Positions 27,839 to 36,951 are shown, counted from the first letter of the stretch. The stretch: DNA of 64,000 nt from Neokomagataea tanensis (GCF_006542335.1 NZ_CP032485.1:2215001-2279000); one strand, 5' to 3'. A program made the numbers and translations. The notes: generated by a model not told the origin, from the letters alone.

Positions 27839-28318
27839 GTGAGCGTTTCATTCTTAAAACGAGCAGCAATATTTTTCGTTATTGTGGGCGGCTTTTTGTG
27901 CTTCTCGTTCAACCCGTCAGTCGCTCACGCGACTGGGGTTAATCGCGCCGTTTTTAACTATCTGACGCATTGCGGCGGCTGTCACGGCATCGAAGGGCAG
28001 TCTGGCGATTCAGGCATTCCATCCCTGCGTGATCATGTTGATGTGTTCTTGTGCTCCAAAGAGGGACGCGCCTATCTTGGACAGGTACCAGGCGTCTCTA
28101 TGTCACTAATCCGCAGCGATCAAGAACTCGCTGATGTGTTGAATTTTATGGTCTTCCAATTCGGCGGAGAAAGCCTTCAACCTAATACAAAACCCTACAC
28201 GGCGGCTGAAGTACATGCTCTTCGGCAACACCCCGTTAAGGTCGATGATATTATGACCTACCGGGCTGAAATTTTAGGAAGGGCACTGCCAGCGTGCCAA
28301 CACTCGAAAACTCCGTAG
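27839..28318 (+). CDS. Second monohaem c-type cytochrome
   Basis: A 159-residue protein from GTG 27839, with a signal peptide (IFFVIVGGFLCFSFNPSVAHA) and haem motif CGGCH (C45, C48, H49). Methionines in GVSMSL or NFMVF could be the sixth ligand. It has only one haem site, so it is not MauG, the dihaem enzyme that completes TTQ in methylamine dehydrogenase. Its place between the dehydrogenase genes and the Rieske gene suggests a carrier to bc1. The function is inferred from position. Confidence 0.75.
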   Translation: MSVSFLKRAAIFFVIVGGFLCFSFNPSVAHATGVNRAVFNYLTHCGGCHGIEGQSGDSGIPSLRDHVDVFLCSKEGRAYLGQVPGVSMSLIRSDQELADVLNFMVFQFGGESLQPNTKPYTAAEVHALRQHPVKVDDIMTYRAEILGRALPACQHSKTP

Positions 28319-28372
28319 CGTAATACAATGCAGAACATACACATACGTAACGTTCCACTATGGATATAATCT

Positions 28373-28999
28373 ATGACAGACTCAAAACCCGCTAACCCTG
28401 CTTCAACCAGCCGCCGTGATATCCTAGCCCGCGGCACACTTGCCGCCGCTTGTGCAGGGGGCTGCGCGGTCGCACTGCCGTTTCTTGGCAGCTTACGCGG
28501 AACACGAGACGCCGCCTTTGCTACGCCTGAAACCGTGGATGTTGACCTCTCCAGCGTGCATGAAGGCGCACAAATTACCGTAACATGGCATGGTTGGCCG
28601 GTCTTTGTGCAGCGCCGTAGCCCGGCCATGCTTGCGTCTCTAAAAGCACCAACACTTCTGTCGCGCTTGCGGGACCCTAATTCAAAAATACTCCAACAGC
28701 CAAAAGATGCTGAAAACTGGCACCGCTCTATTATCCCTGAAATAGGCATTTACATCGGTATCTGCACACATTTGGGCTGTATTCCCAATTTCAATATGGC
28801 CAATGGCCCCGATACTGCCCGATACCTCTGCCCATGCCACGGATCACATTTTGACATCGCCGGACGCGCGTTTTTAGGGGCACCAGCCCCCTATAACCTT
28901 CCTGTTCCACCAGCGACGCTCCTCGCTAATCAGAAAATACGCATCGGTGCCAGTGCTGGTGATCCGCATTTTGACATTACCGCCATTCAACAGGTGTAA
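28373..28999 (+). CDS. petA: Ubiquinol-cytochrome c reductase iron-sulfur (Rieske) subunit
   Basis: A 208-residue protein with a Tat-type N-terminus (TSRRDILARG) and one membrane anchor, then the Rieske domain with CTHLGC (C131, H133, C136) and CPCHGSHFD (C153, C155, H156), ligands and disulfide of the 2Fe-2S cluster. It passes one electron from quinol to cytochrome c1. First gene of a complete petABC set 54 bp after the second cytochrome gene. Confidence 0.95.
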   Translation: MTDSKPANPASTSRRDILARGTLAAACAGGCAVALPFLGSLRGTRDAAFATPETVDVDLSSVHEGAQITVTWHGWPVFVQRRSPAMLASLKAPTLLSRLRDPNSKILQQPKDAENWHRSIIPEIGIYIGICTHLGCIPNFNMANGPDTARYLCPCHGSHFDIAGRAFLGAPAPYNLPVPPATLLANQKIRIGASAGDPHFDITAIQQV

Positions 29000-29002
29000 A
29001 CC

Positions 29003-30172
29003 ATGAGCGAGCAACAGAAACAGGGCTGGCTAGAACAACGCTTACCCATTGTTTCCGCTTTTCGGCGGGAATATATTGATTTTCCAATGCCGCCAAACCT
29101 GAATTTCCTCTGGAATTTTGGCGCTTTTGCAACCATCGCTCTTGGTTTCCTTGTAATCAGCGGCATCTTCCTTGCCCTGAACTACACACCAAGCATTAAC
29201 GGTGCCTTTGCCAGCGTTGAAACCATTGACCGGTCCGTTGCATGGGGTTGGTTTATCCGTGGCCTCCATATGGGGGGCGTTACAATGTTGTTTGGCTCCC
29301 TCTACATCCATATGGGCCGTGGCCTCTATTATGGTTCCTATAAAGCCCCGCGTGAGGTCTTGTGGCTCACTGGTATGGGGCTATTTGTCCTCGTCATGAT
29401 CATCGCTTTTGCGGGTTATGTTTTGCCTTGGGGGCAGATGTCTTTCTGGGGGGCAACGGTCATTGTAAACGCCCTTGGTGCCATACCCGTTATTGGCCAG
29501 CCGCTGTCCTCTTTGCTCTTTGGTGAAGCACCCTTGGGCGATATGGCCTTGCACCGTATGTTTGTCGTGCATTTTGCACTGGCCTTCGGAGCAATGGCCG
29601 TTATTGCGCTGCATGTTGCAGCTCTGCATGTAACGGGCTCCAACAACCCAACTGGTGTACCTACTCGCAAGAAAGTGCCGTTTCACCCTTACTATACAAC
29701 CAAAGATTCCTTTGGAATTTGCTTGTTTCTCATGGTTTACGCCGTTTTGGTATTCTTCCTACCCGGCATCTTAACCCTAGCTGATAATTACATCGAAGCG
29801 AACCCCATGGTCACGCCGGCAGATATTACGCCAGAGTGGTATTTTGCCCCATTTTACGCCGTTCTACGTGCTGTTCCTTCGCGTTTGGGCGGGTTGTTAG
29901 CCGCAGCAGGCTTATTGCTCGTTGTGGTTGCTGTACCTTGGTTGGACCGTGGACCAATCCGCTCCGCTCGGTTCCGTCCGATGATACGCCTTGGCTTAGG
30001 TGCGGCTTTCTTGGCCTTTATCGCCCTCGGTATTGCCGGAATGCAATCACCTGACACGCTCTGGATATGGACCGCCCGTATTGCAGCCTGTGTTTGGTTT
30101 GGGTTTTTCCTCGTTCTTCTACCATGGGCCAGTAAGCATGATGACCACTTTCGGGTTGTGGAGGCAGACTAA
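29003..30172 (+). CDS. petB: Cytochrome b of the bc1 complex
   Basis: A 389-residue, eight-helix membrane protein. Haem ligands are in RGLHMGG and YIHMGRGLYYG (second helix) and FVVHFALAFGA and ALHVAALHVTGSNNPTG (fourth helix); the quinol-site motif PEWYFAPFYAVLR is present. Together with PetA and PetC it forms the quinol:cytochrome c oxidoreductase of the inner membrane. The start lies 3 nt after petA. Confidence 0.96.
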   Translation: MSEQQKQGWLEQRLPIVSAFRREYIDFPMPPNLNFLWNFGAFATIALGFLVISGIFLALNYTPSINGAFASVETIDRSVAWGWFIRGLHMGGVTMLFGSLYIHMGRGLYYGSYKAPREVLWLTGMGLFVLVMIIAFAGYVLPWGQMSFWGATVIVNALGAIPVIGQPLSSLLFGEAPLGDMALHRMFVVHFALAFGAMAVIALHVAALHVTGSNNPTGVPTRKKVPFHPYYTTKDSFGICLFLMVYAVLVFFLPGILTLADNYIEANPMVTPADITPEWYFAPFYAVLRAVPSRLGGLLAAAGLLLVVVAVPWLDRGPIRSARFRPMIRLGLGAAFLAFIALGIAGMQSPDTLWIWTARIAACVWFGFFLVLLPWASKHDDHFRVVEAD

Positions 30173-30173
30173 C

Positions 30174-30869
30174 ATGCAAACACACCCTACTAAAATCCTC
30201 GTGGCATCCCTCGCAGCCTTTTTCTGGGCGCAGAATGCCCACGCAAAAACACCTGAGCAACGCGGGTTTGAAGTCTATCAACATGTCTGTAGTACCTGCC
30301 ACAGCATGGACCACGTCCGCTTTCAGGACCTGCATTCCTTGGGCATATCCGTAGACGACATTAAGGCTTATGCTGCCAGTAAGCAGATCCCCGATGGCTT
30401 GGATGATGACGGCGAACCCAAAACACGCCCCGGAAAACCAAATGATGTTATTGGTTCACCATACCCAAGCCCTTCTATGGGTCGCATGGCTAATCACGGT
30501 ATTCTACCCCCTGATTTTTCACGCATAGCCCTCACGCATCCCGGCGGGGCCGCATGGATTGAGCACATGCTTCAATCGTTCACCACATCGCCAGATAAAA
30601 ATATCCATGTACCTCTCGGGGCATATCAAAACACCGCCACGAAGCTTGGATATATCATGATGCCCCCACCGCTTCATGAAAATGGGGTGCATTATACCGA
30701 TGGGACAAAAGCTACCGTGCCACAAATGGCGCAGGACGTTGCGGCGTTTTTGGACGCAACAGCCCACCCGCACCAGACATCACGCAAGAATATTGGCTGG
30801 GGTATTCTCGTATATCTCGCTATCATGACTCTGCTAACCGCGGTTCTGAAACGACGCGTCTGGCGGTAA
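30174..30869 (+). CDS. petC: Cytochrome c1 of the bc1 complex
   Basis: A 231-residue protein. A signal sequence (LVASLAAFFWAQNAHA) precedes haem motif CSTCH (C39, C42, H43); GYIMMPPPL carries the methionine ligand, and a C-terminal anchor (YLAIMTLLTAVLKRR) holds it in the membrane. The start is at 30174, one base after the petB stop. The operon ends in a strong hairpin. No cytochrome c oxidase genes are seen in the window. Confidence 0.95.
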   Translation: MQTHPTKILVASLAAFFWAQNAHAKTPEQRGFEVYQHVCSTCHSMDHVRFQDLHSLGISVDDIKAYAASKQIPDGLDDDGEPKTRPGKPNDVIGSPYPSPSMGRMANHGILPPDFSRIALTHPGGAAWIEHMLQSFTTSPDKNIHVPLGAYQNTATKLGYIMMPPPLHENGVHYTDGTKATVPQMAQDVAAFLDATAHPHQTSRKNIGWGILVYLAIMTLLTAVLKRRVWR

Positions 30870-30874
30870 CGAGA

Positions 30875-30901
30875 GTTACCCCCTTATTTCTTGGGGGTAA
30901 C
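30875..30901. terminator. Convergent intrinsic terminator
   Basis: A 9-bp stem GTTACCCCC/GGGGGTAAC with a 9-nt loop, followed on the + strand by ATTTTAT. It lies between petC and the convergent FAD oxidase gene and overlaps that gene's last codons. Confidence 0.75.
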
Positions 30902-32152
30902 CATTTTATCTTGCAAGCGCTTGAAAAGAATAGCCCCCGAAACCCCTATTTTCCAAAAGGGATGCCCTAAGATGGGGTTTATACCTGTAAACGGAAAAAG
31001 GGGCGGAGCACCTTGCGTCACATGCTCACTCAGAGCCTGCCCCGTGACCGTAGCCATTGCAACGCCACGGCCGTTATAACCCAACGCAGCATAAAGACCG
31101 GGCTGTGGGTTATGCCAATGCGGATAATGATCCATCGTCATGGCCAGTTGCCCGTTCCAACCATGCGTCCAGGCAGCGCCGGATAAATGGGGCCATAATG
31201 TCTTAGCGTGACGTATTAAAAACTTAAATGACTGCGGACCAAAAGCCTCCCTCGATTGGGATCGCCCACCAATCAGTAAGCGTTTTTGCGCATCGATACG
31301 GTAATATGTGGTGACCTCCCCAAGCTCATAAACCACTTCACGCTGCGGTAAGATCGTTTTAATCAAATCATCCGTTAAGGGCTGGCTGGCCACAATTCCG
31401 CTGTATAACGGCACAATCGAGCGTTTTAAACGCGGCATCAGCCCCGTGGTGTAACCGTTGGTGGTCACAATCACAGCGCCTGCATGCACACGGCCATGTG
31501 CCGTAGTAACTTCCCACCCTGCGCCCTGCTGTACCAATTTTTGTGCAACAGTTTGTTCAAATAAGCGTGCGCCTTCGGCCTGAGCCGCTTGTGCAAGGCC
31601 GCGCGTGTAGGCAAGGGGATTTAACTGGCCGCCGCGCGGGTCTAATAACCCACTGACATAATAATCACAGCCTGTGCGGGAAGCTATAGCCTTTGCATCA
31701 AGCCATTCTACAAGATGGTTTTCATGCTTAAGCTGTGAGCATAAATCATCCAGAGGGGGAATTTGACACTTGGCTGTTGCGGCGCGAATTGTACCCCCCT
31801 GAACCGCATCACACGCAATATTATACTCTTTAATCAACTCAAACACGCGGTTTGGTGCGTTCCAGCTTGCGCTGATTAACTGTGCACCACGTTCTGCGCC
31901 AAAATATCTTACAATGTCATCAGGGGGTGTTTTGAGGCCGGGATTAACCTGCCCGCCATTACGACCTGATGCCCCAAAACCGAGTGTTTCCGCTTCGAGA
32001 AGAACAACGGAATGGCCCGATTTTGCCAAATGTAGAGCTGTTGAAAGCCCTGTAATACCACCACCGATAACACAAAAATCAGCTGTAACGTCCTCTGTCA
32101 ACGCTGCTAAAGTCAGCGATGTCATTGGCTGCTCGTAGGTGGTTTTCAGCAT
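30884..32152 (-). CDS. FAD-dependent amine/amino-acid oxidase (PuuB/OrdL-like, DAO family)
   Basis: A 422-residue flavoprotein of the DAO family. The N-terminus has the dinucleotide-binding motif VIGGGITGLSTALHLA and GFGASGRNGGQVNPG, the latter typical of gamma-glutamylputrescine oxidases; near the end lie AALGYNGRGVAMAT, the FAD-closing motif. These enzymes oxidise a secondary or primary amine to an aldehyde with release of an amine and transfer to oxygen or quinone. It neighbours an aldehyde dehydrogenase on the same strand, as in puu clusters. The substrate is not certain. Confidence 0.85.
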   Translation of the reverse strand: MLKTTYEQPMTSLTLAALTEDVTADFCVIGGGITGLSTALHLAKSGHSVVLLEAETLGFGASGRNGGQVNPGLKTPPDDIVRYFGAERGAQLISASWNAPNRVFELIKEYNIACDAVQGGTIRAATAKCQIPPLDDLCSQLKHENHLVEWLDAKAIASRTGCDYYVSGLLDPRGGQLNPLAYTRGLAQAAQAEGARLFEQTVAQKLVQQGAGWEVTTAHGRVHAGAVIVTTNGYTTGLMPRLKRSIVPLYSGIVASQPLTDDLIKTILPQREVVYELGEVTTYYRIDAQKRLLIGGRSQSREAFGPQSFKFLIRHAKTLWPHLSGAAWTHGWNGQLAMTMDHYPHWHNPQPGLYAALGYNGRGVAMATVTGQALSEHVTQGAPPLFPFTGINPILGHPFWKIGVSGAILFKRLQDKMVTPKK

Positions 32153-32228
32153 AAAAGCATCCCTGCCTATGGCTCATAAAAAGCCGTGAGTATGTGCACC
32201 CACGGCCTCAACGACGATATTTTACGTC

Positions 32229-33659
32229 TTAAACCGTATCCCACCCGATGACGGCTTTTACTTCCGTAAAGTCATGCAGGCCGAAGTCGCTGCACTCGCG
32301 GCCATTGCCGGATTGCCCAAAACCACCGAAGGGCACTTTGACCGTCCACGCACTGCCATTGATATTAACGTTACCGGCACGCAAACGACGCGCAATTTTG
32401 CGCGCACGCTCCAAATCGCCGGACTGAATATAAGCTGCCAAACCATAGACAGTATCATGTGCCAAGGCGATGGCATGTTCTTCGTCATCATAGGCAATAA
32501 TCGATAGGACGGGACCAAAAATTTCTTCTTTAAAGACGGTCATGTCTGCCGTTACATTACCGAAAATAGTTGGCTTTACATAATACCCGACAGACAGCCC
32601 TTCTGGCCGGCCCAAGCCACCTGTGACCAAGGTGGCACCTTCGGCGATTCCGCGCTCAATCAAAGCTTGAATGCGGTCATATTGCAAATCGCTGACCACT
32701 GGCCCCAGATCTGTGCTTGAATCTTCAGGGTTGCCCACCTTCAGTTCTTCAGCGCGTGCCCTCGCAATTTCAAGGGCTTCATTCATACGATTGCGTGGCA
32801 CCAACATACGCGTTGGTGCGTCACAAGATTGGCCTGAATTGCTAAAGCAGTTCGAAACCCCACTCCGCACGGCTTCCGTCAAATCTGCATCATCAAGGAT
32901 AATATTTGGCGATTTTCCTCCCAGTTCTTGATGCACGCGTTTGATAGAATCTGCTGCAGCATGCGCCACCGCTGCACCAGCGCGGGTAGATCCTGTTAGT
33001 GACACCATATCGACATCAGGATGGCGGGATAGAGCTTCACCAACGTCAGGCCCTGTGCCATGAACCATGTTGAACACACCGGGGGGCAGTCCAGCTTCCT
33101 CAACAATTTCTGCAAAGATAATAGAGGATAGGGGGGCAACCTCACTTGGCTTTAGGACCATTGTACAACCAGCTGCTAGCGCCGGAGCCACCTTGCATGT
33201 GACTTGGTTCATAGGCCAATTCCAAGGGGTAATTAGTGCGCAAACGCCGACAGCTTCACGTGTAATCAAACAATGATCACGTTTTTCTTCGAAAACAAAA
33301 CGCTTCAGCGCTTCAATCATTTCCGCGATATGAGCTTGACCTGCCCACGTCTGACTGTCACGTGCGCGCTCAATAGGGGAACCCATTTCTAGGCTGATAG
33401 CCTGCGCCATATCCTCGGAGCGTCTTTGGTAAATATCTAAAATTTTCTGTAGCACAACCAAACGCTCAGCCCGCGTAGAACTGGACCAGCTGTTAAAAGC
33501 TTTCTTTGCCGCCGCTACAGCACTCTGGACATCTTCGGCTGTTCCTAAAGCCAAGGTAGCAACCGGCTTTTCGGTAGCGGGGTTAATGACGGACAATGTT
33601 TTATTGCCTAAAGGAGTAGTCCAGACACCGTTAATATAGAATTCTTGCGAATGACGCAC
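32229..33659 (-). CDS. NAD(P)-dependent aldehyde dehydrogenase
   Basis: A 476-residue aldehyde dehydrogenase. Visible are LITPWNWPMNQ (cofactor pocket), VSLTGSTRAGAAVA, the catalytic glutamate in HQELGGKSPN and the catalytic cysteine in FSNSGQSCDAPTRM. It would oxidise the aldehydes produced by the amine dehydrogenase or by the FAD oxidase located downstream on the same strand (77 bp gap). Substrate assignment is by context only. Confidence 0.9.
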   Translation of the reverse strand: MRHSQEFYINGVWTTPLGNKTLSVINPATEKPVATLALGTAEDVQSAVAAAKKAFNSWSSSTRAERLVVLQKILDIYQRRSEDMAQAISLEMGSPIERARDSQTWAGQAHIAEMIEALKRFVFEEKRDHCLITREAVGVCALITPWNWPMNQVTCKVAPALAAGCTMVLKPSEVAPLSSIIFAEIVEEAGLPPGVFNMVHGTGPDVGEALSRHPDVDMVSLTGSTRAGAAVAHAAADSIKRVHQELGGKSPNIILDDADLTEAVRSGVSNCFSNSGQSCDAPTRMLVPRNRMNEALEIARARAEELKVGNPEDSSTDLGPVVSDLQYDRIQALIERGIAEGATLVTGGLGRPEGLSVGYYVKPTIFGNVTADMTVFKEEIFGPVLSIIAYDDEEHAIALAHDTVYGLAAYIQSGDLERARKIARRLRAGNVNINGSAWTVKVPFGGFGQSGNGRECSDFGLHDFTEVKAVIGWDTV

Positions 33660-33774
33660 AGCGTGACTCCAGTCAAAAATAAGAACTAAGCTTGCCTTGT
33701 TTTGAAGGCAAAACGAAGGGGGGTCTTTACTTTTTTTTAGAAAATGCTTTCATAGAAAAAACACCCGGATAATT

Positions 33775-34359
33775 ATGATGGATATCTTTTCTCTTTTCTA
33801 TGTGCACGTTGGTCTTTGGGTCTGTGTGGGCACTATAATTTTTGCATCTATTTTGATTCAGCAACATATGAACAAATTATTTAGTAAAATTGCACCGATT
33901 GGCGCTCTAACCCCGAATAATCTTTTACCTGGTGCATTACCTTATCAGAAAGCAACCATGCTGGATGGTTCTCAGGCGGATTTAAAAGAAGCATGTCTTC
34001 TATTTGTGGATGCTTCGTGTCCTGTTTCACGTAAAATGATCCCCATAGCCCGCAGCTTCGCTCACAAAGAACAACGACTTCTCATTTTATGTACCGACGC
34101 ACCGGAAAATTCTTTAGATGAAGCGTGTAGAGTATTGAGGGCTGAAGCGAACGAAATTACAAATGGGCCTGTATTGGGTCAGTTTATTGGCGTTGATCGG
34201 CTGCCTTTCGGGGTTCTCGTCTCTGACGATTATACTGTTTTGGCGCGTGGACTCGTAAATAGCCGTGAGCATCTTGAAAGTTTGTCTGTCTCTGTGAAAA
34301 CAGGGTATGCTTCTATTCAAAATTATTTGGAAAATAATAAATATAATATTATTAATTAA
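33775..34359 (+). CDS. MauD-like thioredoxin-fold membrane protein with CxxS motif
   Basis: A 194-residue protein of the MauD family: an N-terminal anchor (residues 10-30) and a segment LLFVDASCPVSRKMIPIAR, where the MauD CPVC motif is CPVS (C82, S85). Loss of the second cysteine suggests isomerase-like or binding rather than oxidase function. It is divergent from the aldehyde dehydrogenase gene. No MauE partner is adjacent. Downstream are short open frames and a retropepsin-like gene on the same strand. It may serve a second, unseen cysteine-rich client, or be a relic of a duplicated aau cluster. Confidence 0.7.
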   Translation: MMDIFSLFYVHVGLWVCVGTIIFASILIQQHMNKLFSKIAPIGALTPNNLLPGALPYQKATMLDGSQADLKEACLLFVDASCPVSRKMIPIARSFAHKEQRLLILCTDAPENSLDEACRVLRAEANEITNGPVLGQFIGVDRLPFGVLVSDDYTVLARGLVNSREHLESLSVSVKTGYASIQNYLENNKYNIIN

Positions 34360-34673
34360 AATCATACTTTTTAGTTTATGAATAAATTTCATTATGATTT
34401 ATTCCTTATATTCAATGTAAATACGGACAGGTGTGTCAAAGTACATACTCATAGTTTCTGGTGCTGTATCAAGACGGTAGATGTCAAAGTATATTATTGG
34501 CACGGACCTTCGTGGCATTCTGGAGGTTTGCAAACCGGAAGAGGCCGAACAACCCAAAGTATACCCTAAAAAGTAATAATAATTTCAATAAATAAGGAAT
34601 ATTTAATAATTATATTAGTAATATTACTTACATCCTTTGTCTGTATATTGCTCATTAAAAGGGAGGTTCTGTA
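34360..34673. other. 314-bp stretch with two short cysteine-containing open frames
   Basis: No confident gene. At 34378-34569 (+) a 63-residue frame includes TDRCVKVHTHSFWCCIKT; overlapping in another frame, 34481-34576 gives a 31-residue peptide ending EVCKPEEAEQPKVYPKK. Neither has a strong ribosome-binding site. The position after a MauD-like gene and the partial likeness of EQPKVYP to the EQPSYRP segment of the light chain allow the guess that this is an eroded light-chain gene; this is weak. A GGGAGG site for the next gene lies at 34661-34666. Confidence 0.3.
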
Positions 34674-35717
34674 ATGTTTAAAATTTTGTGTTTATCTAAA
34701 TATGCCTTTTACGGGAATAAATCAAAGTACTACTTTGTTTGTATATTATTTAGTGCCCTTGCTATTTTTACCCCAACATGCGGAAAGGCCACGACACTGC
34801 CGCCTTTATGTATAGAGGGAGCCACAATCGTATCCCTTTTAGGAGGAAGTGGGGACAGTCCGATTGTACCAGTAAAGGTCGGAGCCGCATCCGCTGCAAT
34901 GTTTGTAAGTCCAGCCCTACAACACGTATTCGTCCGTGACTACGGCGAGATATGGTTTCCCTCGGGACCGACACAGAAAATGCGTGCGCAGGATAACAAC
35001 ATCGTCACCACAGAACGGACTGAAATCGATAACCTTCAAATTGGCGAGGTCTCCTTATCTGACGTGCCAGCATCACTGTTGGATGAAGATACAACTTCCA
35101 AGGCAGGCGAACTTCCCGTCATAGGGCTTATCGGGCGCGATCTCCTTGAGCATGTAGAGGTTTTATTCGATGTGCCCCATAAAAAGCTCGCTTTGTTTCA
35201 ATGGAATAGCAGGGACGGATGCAGCGGAACGCCGGATTCGATTTTTTCGGGCACGGTATACAAGATCCCGATGGACAGTGACGGCGGGATTCAAGCAGTG
35301 GTTGACGGAACATCTGTACGCCTTCAACTCGACCCTGATCTCAAAACAAGCGTATTGCCGCGCTCCGCAGCCTACGACGCTGGAGTTTCCGACGAAATGC
35401 TAGACAAAGACCCGCGTGTGACAACACAATATGCGGCAATTACAATCGGAGCAAAGCACAGGTTTAAGAAAATCAATCTCGGGGGAAGAATCATCAGTAA
35501 TTTTGATTTTATCGTGCAAAATAATATACGTGATGGTGCTTTGGGAGAAAACTTCTTCTCCGGAATGATAGCATTGCTGGATTTTCCACATGGCCAACTA
35601 ATTTTTCAGCCGACAGATAGTCGTAATCATGCTCCCACTTTACACCTTCACTTTGATCAATCCCGACAAGGCTTTACATCGGTGCATGAAACGCAAGGTA
35701 CGCTAAAACAAAAATAG
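34674..35717 (+). CDS. Secreted retropepsin-like (aspartyl-protease fold) protein without clear catalytic motifs
   Basis: A 347-residue protein with a membrane/signal segment (VCILFSALAIFTPTCGKA). Two halves each look like a retropepsin lobe: GLIGRDLLEHVEVLFDVPHKKLALFQW closes the first (its conserved turn is GLIGRDLL) and ENFFSGMIALLDFPHGQLIF closes the second. The normal DTG/DSG catalytic triplets are absent: the equivalent places read AAMFVSPAL and LQLDPDLKTSVLP. The protein may therefore be a binding relative rather than a protease. GGGAGG 8 nt before the ATG supports the start. It follows the MauD-like gene. Confidence 0.6.
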   Translation: MFKILCLSKYAFYGNKSKYYFVCILFSALAIFTPTCGKATTLPPLCIEGATIVSLLGGSGDSPIVPVKVGAASAAMFVSPALQHVFVRDYGEIWFPSGPTQKMRAQDNNIVTTERTEIDNLQIGEVSLSDVPASLLDEDTTSKAGELPVIGLIGRDLLEHVEVLFDVPHKKLALFQWNSRDGCSGTPDSIFSGTVYKIPMDSDGGIQAVVDGTSVRLQLDPDLKTSVLPRSAAYDAGVSDEMLDKDPRVTTQYAAITIGAKHRFKKINLGGRIISNFDFIVQNNIRDGALGENFFSGMIALLDFPHGQLIFQPTDSRNHAPTLHLHFDQSRQGFTSVHETQGTLKQK

Positions 35718-35797
35718 ATTCATCCCTGTAAATATGAAAGCGTTTCGCTCTCTCTAAATGCCTGAACCTGTAGAAGAGGTTTGTTCAGAATACAGTG

Positions 35798-36812
35798 TAA
35801 AGGGTTCGAAAAACCCATTAGTTTTACTGGCCTCTATGTAATTTTATTTCCTCTGCTTTGACTGAGGTATGGAAAATGAGGCAGTTAAGTTTTTGACCAT
35901 AAAGAGCGTCTTTTTCGGTTGAGTGGGCTTAGTGACTCGCTCAAAGCGCTCCGCCTAGGTTCAGAAGGAACGTGGGCGCATTAGTGCGCGAGCAAAGGCG
36001 GGATCCAGTTTGGTCCTGTGTTGATGTTTGATATTCTATCGACTGAGTAATTTGGCAGGTGAGCAGACGCAATATCCGATTAGAGGCTGGCCCTCTTTTG
36101 CTCACTATCTGGAACTCAATCTGTAGGACTATGTGCAGATGCCAAAACGGTGTAATGCGAACGCGGAAAAACGGATATAAGCAGCGCAAGCCCGCAAAAC
36201 TGCCGTAATGACCGTCAGGTACGGTCACGCTGAAGTTCACTATGGCGAAGCGACGGATTGATCGAACGATCCACACAATGGATATCGCTATCTTTTTAGT
36301 CTGTAACCCCCTGTCTTCATCGGCTGGGAATTTCAAATGAACCATAAATGGAAAACAAGGCCTGCCGAGGCTAGTGGCGGTACCAGACTGGGGGGGCTTG
36401 CTAATAAAGTTACTATGGCCTCGACAGCCTAGGTCAAGAGGCCCGACTAAAGGTTTCGTGGACAAAGAAGATCCTATCTTACATGTCCAAAAAAACGCAC
36501 CGCAATCTCATGTCTCGCCATATTCAGCAGTCCGACGCAGGGTTAAATCCTACGCTGAGCACGTCTTTGCCAAACAAAAAGCTAGACGGAATTGCTCACT
36601 CGAACTGTTAGCATCATCTTGGCAAGAATAACGATCGAATTTTTAAATATCGTTTGCAATACGTGCCACCCAATGGTTCTCCGATTTCTATGGATTACTT
36701 TCTCTCATGACTAAACAGTAAAGAAAAGGCGTTTTCTGTAAGAGGGTATCTTGATAGTCGTCTATTAATTACAAAGGAATTACCGAATCTAGCAATTCGG
36801 CGTAGCAAACCC
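35798..36812 (+). mobile_element. Old, eroded IS5-family copy
   Basis: The left end reads AAAGGGTTCGAAAAACCC, matching the end of the IS5 copy at 10420. ATG 35876 begins ATGAGGCAG and continues with GAGCGTCTTTTTCGGTTGAG, paralleling the transposase start of the other copy. Near 36460-36600 the frame GFVDKEDPILHV, then VRRRVKSYAEHVFAKQKA, corresponds to GFVSKVHRKKPHL and VEHVFADRKS. Many stops and indels are present. The right end is not sharply defined. No other gene is seen in 35718-36865. Confidence 0.65.
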
Positions 36813-36865
36813 AAGGTAGGGTTTGAGGAAACCTGAAAAACCCTAATGATTTCAATGAATTAAAG

Positions 36866-36951
36866 TGGTGCGAGCTGCGGGACTCGAACCCGCACGCCCA
36901 TTCGGACTCGAGATTTTAAGTCTCGTGCGTCTACCATTCCGCCAAGCTCGC
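36866..36951 (-). tRNA. tRNA-Leu (anticodon TAA)
   Basis: An 86-nt class II tRNA with encoded CCA. The acceptor GCGAGCT pairs with AGCTCGC, the D-loop has GGAATGGTAGACGC, the anticodon stem-loop is CGAGA-CTTAAAA-TCTCG (TAA), the long variable arm is GTCCGAATGGGC-like and the T-arm is GCGGG-TTCGAGT-CCCGC. Confidence 0.95.

Noticed and set aside
27839-28318. The second cytochrome as MauG
   Set aside because: It contains one CxxCH, while MauG needs two haem sites and is about twice as long.
34481-34576. The 31-residue peptide as a RiPP precursor
   Set aside because: No leader/core layout, a weak ribosome-binding site and no radical-SAM or other modifying enzyme nearby; kept only as part of the intergenic note.
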